Assembly: GCA_965208945.1 (NCBI GenBank)
Contig: OZ242366.1
Coordinates: forward strand, 5,828,001-5,892,000
DNA from: JAPPLB01 sp965208945
GTDB lineage: Bacteria > Acidobacteriota > Terriglobia > Bryobacterales > UBA6623
Direction of reading: 5' to 3'
DNA: 64,000 nt
Part shown: positions 58,801 through 64,000 of the stretch, one piece after another
Layout: the number at the start of each line of letters is the position of its first letter
Position numbering within the stretch: position 1 is the stretch's first letter
Translations under genes and position numbers: made by a program
Notes under the pieces: model-generated
The model's input: the letters and a program-made list of their open reading frames with translations, nothing else
The model's database searches: none
What the model was told of the DNA's origin: nothing

Positions 58801-61800
58801 TCACTCGATGGGAAACCAGAACAGGCTGAGGGTTCCGGAACCGGTTTCGCCCAAGGCGCCGCTGAAGAGGATCAGTTGGGTGGTCCATCCTCCCGAGTCG
58901 GCCAGGTGCGCGAAGTAGCGGTCCTCCGACGTGGCTGGGGCGCGCTCGTTCCGGGGCCAGATGTTGGTAGTCTTCAACTCGCCGCGCCGGTTGACGTAGA
59001 ACCGCAGGGCCGCCACGGACACCTCGCCGTTGCTGGCGCTCACCCGCAGCAGGCCGGAAGAGAAGTCCTCGGGCAGATTGAAGAGCTGGGGCAGCAGGCG
59101 GGTGGCCTGGCCCCGGGGGGGCAGCGCGAGGCTGGCCGGGGGCAGCAGTAGCGATCCGTCCGGGCGCGTGATCTCCAGACTGACCCGGGTTGCCGCATCG
59201 GCGGTGTTGGCGACCGCCAGGCTGGTGTGGATGGAGCCGGGCTGACCGGGCAGCAGCCCGACGGCGGCGACCGGGACCCGGAAGGCGGTCGAGGAGGGCA
59301 AAGCGGGCACGCCGGCCAGCGAGACGGTCTTGCCGCCGTCGGTGAAGGAGTACACCAGCAGGCCGGAGGGAGCCGCGACGGGAGGAAACTCACTGGCGGG
59401 CGTGGCCCGTACCGAGCCGGAGGCCGTCCGGTCTGCGGAGTTGGCGGTGACCACGCGCCAGGCGCTGTGGGCGGCAATGGAGTACGGGAAGCTCGCTCCC
59501 ATCCGGCCGTCGTCCAGCGTCACCGCCAGTGGGGCGGCGTCCGGTCCCAGAAACTCCAGCGTTCCCGCAATCGGCTGCCGGGTGGGGTTGACCAGGATCA
59601 CCTGGGTGCCCCAGCCCTGCCCGTCGGCGAAGTGTGGGAACACCACCGGATCGGCCGAGGTCCTCGAGAACAGCCCGGCAGGCGGCAGCAGTGGCGTCAC
59701 CGGCAGCGTGGTCCCCAGCCACTCGCCAGCCTGGTTGGCGGCCCCCCGCAGCGCGATCACCGCCAGCGGCGCCGAAGCCTGGAAGGAGAAGGTCCCCAGC
59801 ACGCCGGCGGCCTCGAACGGCGGCGCGTTCAGGAGCCCCGCCAAGTGCTGGAAGGCCTCCAGCGTGAAGCTTCCCTCCCCGGTCCGGCTCCCCGCCGTGT
59901 CGGTGAGGTAGAAGGAGATGTCGACCGGCCGGCCGTTGGGATTGGCGAAGGCGACGGCGGTATTCACCGAGTCGCCGACCTCGGCGAAGATCCGTCCCTG
60001 GCGGACCGGCGCGGCGGCCGGCACGGAGGCTTCGGAGATCAGCACCCCCTCGGAGTCCCGGAACTGGAACAGGGCGATGCCGGAGGGCGTGGCCATGCCG
60101 CCGCCGGCGCGAATCCGGCCGTAGCCGACCCGCGGGGAATCGGCCTGGCCGCCGGTGGTGAAGGTTGCGGTACCCCGATCCGCGATGTCGAACGGCGTCC
60201 GCTCGGGCAGCACCGCCAGGACTTCGATGGCGACCTGGGCTTCATCGGCGCCGCCTTCCCCGTCAGAGACCCGGACGCGGATGGTGACCGTTCCGAACCG
60301 GTCCGGTGCGGTCCAGCGCACTGCGGCCGTGTCGTCCGCGCCGGTGATGACGCCGTCCGAGACGCTCCAGGCGTAGGTGAGCGGGTCGCCCTCGGGGTCG
60401 GAGGCCGTGGCCGTCAGCGTAGCTTCGCCGCCCGGCTCGACCTCGCACGGCGCGCACGACAGCGTCACCGTGGGAGGCTGGTTCGGCGGCGGCGGCGGCG
60501 GTGGTGGTGGAGGTGGTGGCGGCGGTGGTGGCGGCGGTGGTGGTGGCGGGATCCACAGCATCACCTTGCGGATCCGGTTGTTTCTCGAATCGGCGATGTA
60601 GACATTGCCTGACCCGTCCGCCGCCACGCCATGGGGCCAGTCGATATGGGCCTCGGTGGCCGGACCTCCATCGCCGTCGAAGCTATCCGTTCCCGTGCCC
60701 GCGAAGGTGGTGATAACCCCTGAGGAGTCCACCTTGCGGATCCGGTGGTTGGTCCTATCGGCGATGTAGAGGTTGCCCGACCCGTCCACCGCTACGTCCT
60801 CGGGACTGTTGAGCTGAGCCTCGGTGGCCGGACCGTCGTCGCCGCTGAAGCCGTCCGTTCCGTTGCCCGCGACGGTGGTGATCGTCCCCGAGGTGTCCAC
60901 CTTGCGGATCCGCGCATTCGAGATATCGGCGATGTAGAGGTTGCCCGACCCGTCCACCGCTACGCCACGGGGATTGCTGAGCTGAGCCGAGGTTGCCGGA
61001 CCGTTGTCGCCGCCGAAGCCGTTCGTTCCGTTGCCCGCGATGGTGGTGATGACCCCTGAGGTGTCCACCTTGCGGATCCGCTGATTCGAGCTATCGCCGA
61101 TGTAGAGGTTGCCCGACCCGTCCACCGCTACGCCCTCGGGCTGGTTGATCTGGGCCGCGGTGGCCTGACCCCCGTCGCCGCTGAAGCCGGCCGTTCCCGT
61201 GCCCGCGAAGGCGGTGATGACCCCTGAGGAGTCCACCTTGCGGATCCGGTGGTTGTTTCTATCGGTGATGTAGAGGTTGCCTGACCCGTCCACCGCTACG
61301 CCCTGGGGCCAGTCGAGCTGGGCCTCGGTGCCCGGACCGCCGTCGCCGCTGGTGCCTCTCGTTCCCGTGCCCGCGACGGTGGTGATCGTCCCCGAGGTGT
61401 CCACCTTGCGGACCCGGTGATTCGTGGTATCGGCGATGTAGAGGTTGCCCGACCCGTCCAACTCTACACCCTGGGGATTGGTGAGCAGAGCCCCGGTTGC
61501 CGGCCCCCCGTCGCCGCCGAAGCCGTAAAGCCCCACGCCGACTACGGTGGTGATGACCCCCGAGGAGTCCACCTTGCGGATCCGATGATTCGTGGTATCG
61601 GCGATGTAGAGGTTGCCCGATCCGTCCACCTCTACGCCACTGGGCTGCCAGATCTGGGCCGCGGTGGCCTGACCGTCGTCGCCGCTGAAGCCGGCCGTTC
61701 CCGTGCCCGCGAAGGTGGTGATCATCCCCGAGGTGTCCACCTTGCGGATCCGGTGGTTGTTATAGTCGGCAATGTAGAGGTTGCCCGACCCGTCCACCTT

Positions 61801-62892
61801 CACACCCCGGGGCCATCTGAGCCGGGCCGCGGTGGCCGGACCGTCGTCGCCGCTGAAACCGTACGTCCCCGTGCCCGCGACGGTGGTGATCGTCCCCGCG
61901 GTGTCCACCTTGCGGATCCGGTTGTTCTGCCGATCGGCGATGTAGAGGTTGCCCGACCCGTCCACCGCTATGCCACGGGGGGAGCGGATCCGGGCCTCGA
62001 CAGCCGGACCGTCGTCGCCGCCGAAGCTGCCCGTTCCCGTGCCCGCGACGGTGGTGATCTTCCCCGCGGTGTCCACCTTGCGGATCCGGTGGTTCGAGGT
62101 ATCGCCGATGTAGAGGTTGCCCGACCCGTCCACCGCTACGCCAATGGGGCTGTTAAGCCGGGCCCCGGTTGCCGGACCCCCGTCGTCGCTGAAGCCGGCC
62201 GTTCCCGTGCCCGCGAAGGTGGTGATCTTCCCCGCGGTGTCCACCTTGCGGATCCGGTGGTTCAACGTATCGGCGATGTAGAGGTTGCCCGACCCGTCCA
62301 CCGCTACGCCAATGGGGGTGTCAAGCCGGGCCGCGGTGGCCGGACCTCTGTCGCCGCTGAAGCCGGACCTTCCCGTGCCCGCGACGGTGGTGATCTTCCC
62401 CGTCGTATCCACCTTGCGGACCCGGTGGTGCGAGCTATCGGTGATGTAGAGGTTGCCCGACCCGTCCAAGGCCACCATATTTGGGTTTCTCAGCGCGGAC
62501 TCGGTTGCCAGACTGCCATCTCCAGTCCCGCCGACGATCGTTTCGATCCTGTAGTAGGCCTGCGATTGCGCCCAAGCCACTGCGGTGAGTAGCGTCAGGC
62601 AGCCGAGGAGAGTAGCGAGGGGAAATCCAGCGAAGGCTGTGCACCAGGCTCGAAAGCGCGCCGCAGACGGCCCACCGGCTCGTTGCCTGCGTGGATGATT
62701 GATCCTGACCGGGAGGAACTCTTCGGCAGCGCATGCCGGAAGGCCGCCAGCAATCCTACCGAAACACCGGCCGGCCGCCGACAGCACCGCGGAAAGCGTG
62801 CCAGATGCTCGCGTCAGGAGTGCAGATGCGGTCTGCGGTCTGGTTATGGCGTTCGAAATATTTTCACAGCCAATGGCAAGTCTTTTTCCCAT
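58801..62892 (-). CDS. Giant secreted NHL-repeat protein with Ig-like domain
   Basis: The 1363-residue frame has an uncertain N-terminus: ATG 62892 is the only start upstream of the signal-like helix LATLLGCLTLLTAVAWAQ (about 92-109). Twelve NHL repeats follow (about 115-780), each with AVDGSGNLYIADTxNHRIRKVD and GTGTxGFSGDGGPATAA-type segments, making two six-bladed propellers. Next come a run of prolines, a PKD/Ig-like domain (TVTLSCAPCEVEPGGEATLT) and a C-terminal region with two FADGQGWGTQVILVN-type units. It is probably exported; the role is unknown. Confidence 0.8.
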   Translation of the reverse strand: MGKRLAIGCENISNAITRPQTASALLTRASGTLSAVLSAAGRCFGRIAGGLPACAAEEFLPVRINHPRRQRAGGPSAARFRAWCTAFAGFPLATLLGCLTLLTAVAWAQSQAYYRIETIVGGTGDGSLATESALRNPNMVALDGSGNLYITDSSHHRVRKVDTTGKITTVAGTGRSGFSGDRGPATAARLDTPIGVAVDGSGNLYIADTLNHRIRKVDTAGKITTFAGTGTAGFSDDGGPATGARLNSPIGVAVDGSGNLYIGDTSNHRIRKVDTAGKITTVAGTGTGSFGGDDGPAVEARIRSPRGIAVDGSGNLYIADRQNNRIRKVDTAGTITTVAGTGTYGFSGDDGPATAARLRWPRGVKVDGSGNLYIADYNNHRIRKVDTSGMITTFAGTGTAGFSGDDGQATAAQIWQPSGVEVDGSGNLYIADTTNHRIRKVDSSGVITTVVGVGLYGFGGDGGPATGALLTNPQGVELDGSGNLYIADTTNHRVRKVDTSGTITTVAGTGTRGTSGDGGPGTEAQLDWPQGVAVDGSGNLYITDRNNHRIRKVDSSGVITAFAGTGTAGFSGDGGQATAAQINQPEGVAVDGSGNLYIGDSSNQRIRKVDTSGVITTIAGNGTNGFGGDNGPATSAQLSNPRGVAVDGSGNLYIADISNARIRKVDTSGTITTVAGNGTDGFSGDDGPATEAQLNSPEDVAVDGSGNLYIADRTNHRIRKVDSSGVITTFAGTGTDSFDGDGGPATEAHIDWPHGVAADGSGNVYIADSRNNRIRKVMLWIPPPPPPPPPPPPPPPPPPPPPPNQPPTVTLSCAPCEVEPGGEATLTATASDPEGDPLTYAWSVSDGVITGADDTAAVRWTAPDRFGTVTIRVRVSDGEGGADEAQVAIEVLAVLPERTPFDIADRGTATFTTGGQADSPRVGYGRIRAGGGMATPSGIALFQFRDSEGVLISEASVPAAAPVRQGRIFAEVGDSVNTAVAFANPNGRPVDISFYLTDTAGSRTGEGSFTLEAFQHLAGLLNAPPFEAAGVLGTFSFQASAPLAVIALRGAANQAGEWLGTTLPVTPLLPPAGLFSRTSADPVVFPHFADGQGWGTQVILVNPTRQPIAGTLEFLGPDAAPLAVTLDDGRMGASFPYSIAAHSAWRVVTANSADRTASGSVRATPASEFPPVAAPSGLLVYSFTDGGKTVSLAGVPALPSSTAFRVPVAAVGLLPGQPGSIHTSLAVANTADAATRVSLEITRPDGSLLLPPASLALPPRGQATRLLPQLFNLPEDFSSGLLRVSASNGEVSVAALRFYVNRRGELKTTNIWPRNERAPATSEDRYFAHLADSGGWTTQLILFSGALGETGSGTLSLFWFPIE
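60570..62520. repeat. Tandem 168-bp repeats inside the NHL gene
   Basis: Twelve units, each carrying the conserved minus-strand stretch for DGSGNLYIAD and RIRKVD. Neighbouring units are very similar in DNA, so this is a likely place for length change by recombination and for assembly errors. Confidence 0.85.
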
Positions 62893-63755
62893 GGCGCTAC
62901 CACGCCACCGCGCCGTTGCAGCGTTTCGTCAGGACATGGGCTTCGAGCGTGAGGACTTTGGCTTCGAACGTGATCATTCGGTGATTCGGCTGATTATCGA
63001 TACGCCGGTCACGGAAGAACACCTTTTCCAAACGAATGGCTCAGAAAATGTAATGAGCGGCTGGATCCGCTGGATGATCGGCCTGCGCGACTTCGACCGA
63101 TTCACGCACTATCGGCGCACAAAATCGCACAGAAGGCACAAAATAACCCGATTTATTATGAATACAATGTGATCTTTTGTCTTACTTTGGTGATATTATC
63201 GTGATTTAAATACTGTTGCCTGGAATCTCGTTCTCTACTCCGCGGGGAAAGAAACACGGGCTTTGTGGCCGATGTGTTCGCCGTGGATGCGCAAGGGACG
63301 CACAATCAGAAACCTCGCCCGGCCCCCCGCGCACGCAGCCCGGTCGCTGCTTTCCTGCGCGGCATGGGGCGGCTATGGCGCGGCTGGGCGGCATATTGCC
63401 CCCTGAGCCGATGTCCGCGCGCCGTCCGCATCGGCAACACGGTCTCTTGGGTTTTCACGAAGCACGAGACACGGACTTTATCGCCGTTCGGGTCGCCAGG
63501 GGCGCGAAAGGGTCGCATCACGAAAAACCTCCGCCCGGTCACGGTTTCCGGGAACCCGTTTGCGTGGCATGGAGCGGCATCGCGCGGCAAGGGGCACCTC
63601 GCTCCAGTCGTTCCGCTCCCTCCGCAGGGCAGCGCTCAGACCCTGACATTTTCGATGCCCATTGACACTCCGGCAACTGCACCCTTGGGGTAATGTTGGG
63701 AACTCAGTTTCCGGCAGTATGCCGACGATTCGAAATTTTTACTTGTAAAACCAAA
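62893..63755. other. Long intergenic region with a duplicated segment
   Basis: No credible gene; the open frames are present in several registers at once and look like by-products of G+C-rich sequence. An A+T-rich patch lies at about 63105-63215, followed by two imperfect direct copies of a roughly 130-bp segment (63251-63384 and 63466-63591). Confidence 0.45.
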
Positions 63756-63845
63756 TGGCGGAGAGAGAGGGATTCGAACCCTCGGTAGAGTTTCCCCTAC
63801 ACACGCTTTCCAAGCGTGCGCCTTCAACCGCTCGGCCATCTCTCC
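63756..63845 (-). tRNA. tRNA-Ser(GGA)
   Basis: A 90-nt class II tRNA on the minus strand: acceptor GGAGAGA/TCTCTCC, anticodon GGA (complement of 63809-63811), a long variable arm, T loop TTCGAAT, encoded CCA at 63756-63758. Confidence 0.95.
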
Positions 63846-64000
63846 GTGCCGGAAAACCCGCGTTGGATGCGGGTGGAAGGATGGCGGCCGAGGCCGCTTC
63901 TCCCATTGTATGGATCGGCGGAAAAGGTGTAAACCGCCGCTGCCGGACGCTCGACGAACGCCGAACCCGCTTCACTCCGGCATCACGGCGTCCCGCCAAT

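Noticed and set aside
60377..60601. Glycine-rich plus-strand frame
   Set aside because: It is the antisense of the proline run in the NHL gene.
60570..62520. Regularly spaced repeats that could suggest a CRISPR array
   Set aside because: The period is 168 bp, the repeats are coding (NHL blades) and no short unique spacers exist.
62699..63172. 157-codon plus-strand frame overlapping the NHL gene start
   Set aside because: No domain, no ribosome site, and half of it is antisense to the NHL gene.
63265..63693. 142-codon frame in the last intergenic region
   Set aside because: Other frames are equally open over the same DNA, and the pattern comes from the duplicated non-coding segment.

Overview
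The window looks like chromosomal DNA of a high-G+C bacterium, most likely an acidobacterium. The evidence is inference from gene content: a TonB-dependent receptor with an N-terminal carboxypeptidase-regulatory-like domain, two secreted PQQ-type propellers that begin DWPQ, a PSCyt1/DUF1549/DUF1553 plus DUF1501 pair, DUF6152 and DUF6644 proteins, and a long secreted NHL-repeat protein. No rRNA or other decisive phylogenetic marker is present.

Layout. 1-6.3 kb: an IS110 transposase tail next to a truncated AAA ATPase, a DUF1640-like coiled-coil gene, a small MITE-like insertion, a secreted propeller and a TonB receptor. 6.3-34.3 kb: a secreted five-bladed-propeller-like lipoprotein gene is split by a 26.9-kb integrated conjugative element. 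The two halves join in frame if the element is removed between 11-bp direct repeats at 7021-7031 and 33927-33937. The element carries RepA with iterons, VirB2-B3-B4, a translationally coupled replication/mobilisation operon with a RepB-type primase and a membrane aminopropyltransferase-like protein, ArdC, VirD4, VirB11, VirB9-B10-B5-B6-B8, unusual secreted cargo, a chain of tiny membrane proteins, an initiator-tRNA-like gene with a non-CAU anticodon loop, a serine resolvase and a tyrosine integrase at the right end. It is best described as an integrated conjugative plasmid or ICE.

34.3-47.5 kb: a flotillin-NfeD membrane operon, a second secreted propeller, standalone phosphoglucose isomerase followed by glucose-6-phosphate dehydrogenase (glycolysis/oxidative pentose phosphate entry), a bacilliredoxin, a YVTN-type propeller, tRNA-Ser(TGA), a four-CBS protein, tRNA-Val(GAC), and two paralogous secreted proteins. 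47.6-54.5 kb: a DUF1501 and PSCyt1/DUF1549/DUF1553 pair, DUF6152, two DUF6644 membrane proteins and a cytochrome c'-like lipoprotein. 54.6-58.5 kb is a graveyard of small mobile and addiction elements: a ParD-like antitoxin with a ParE toxin cut short by a repeat, a methyltransferase, a higA remnant, an IS1111-type insertion sequence and an apparently intact higBA. 58.8-62.9 kb encodes one 1363-residue NHL-repeat protein. The window ends with tRNA-Ser(GGA).

A dispersed palindromic repeat family (about 177 bp full length, 35-50 bp short forms) recurs at least eight times outside the conjugative element and often touches stop codons. One copy is split by the IS1111-type element and one truncates the ParE toxin. 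The most interesting observations are the exactly reconstructable integration site, the initiator-tRNA-like gene, the interleaved inverted repeats upstream of virD4, and the Cys micro-repeat surface protein.
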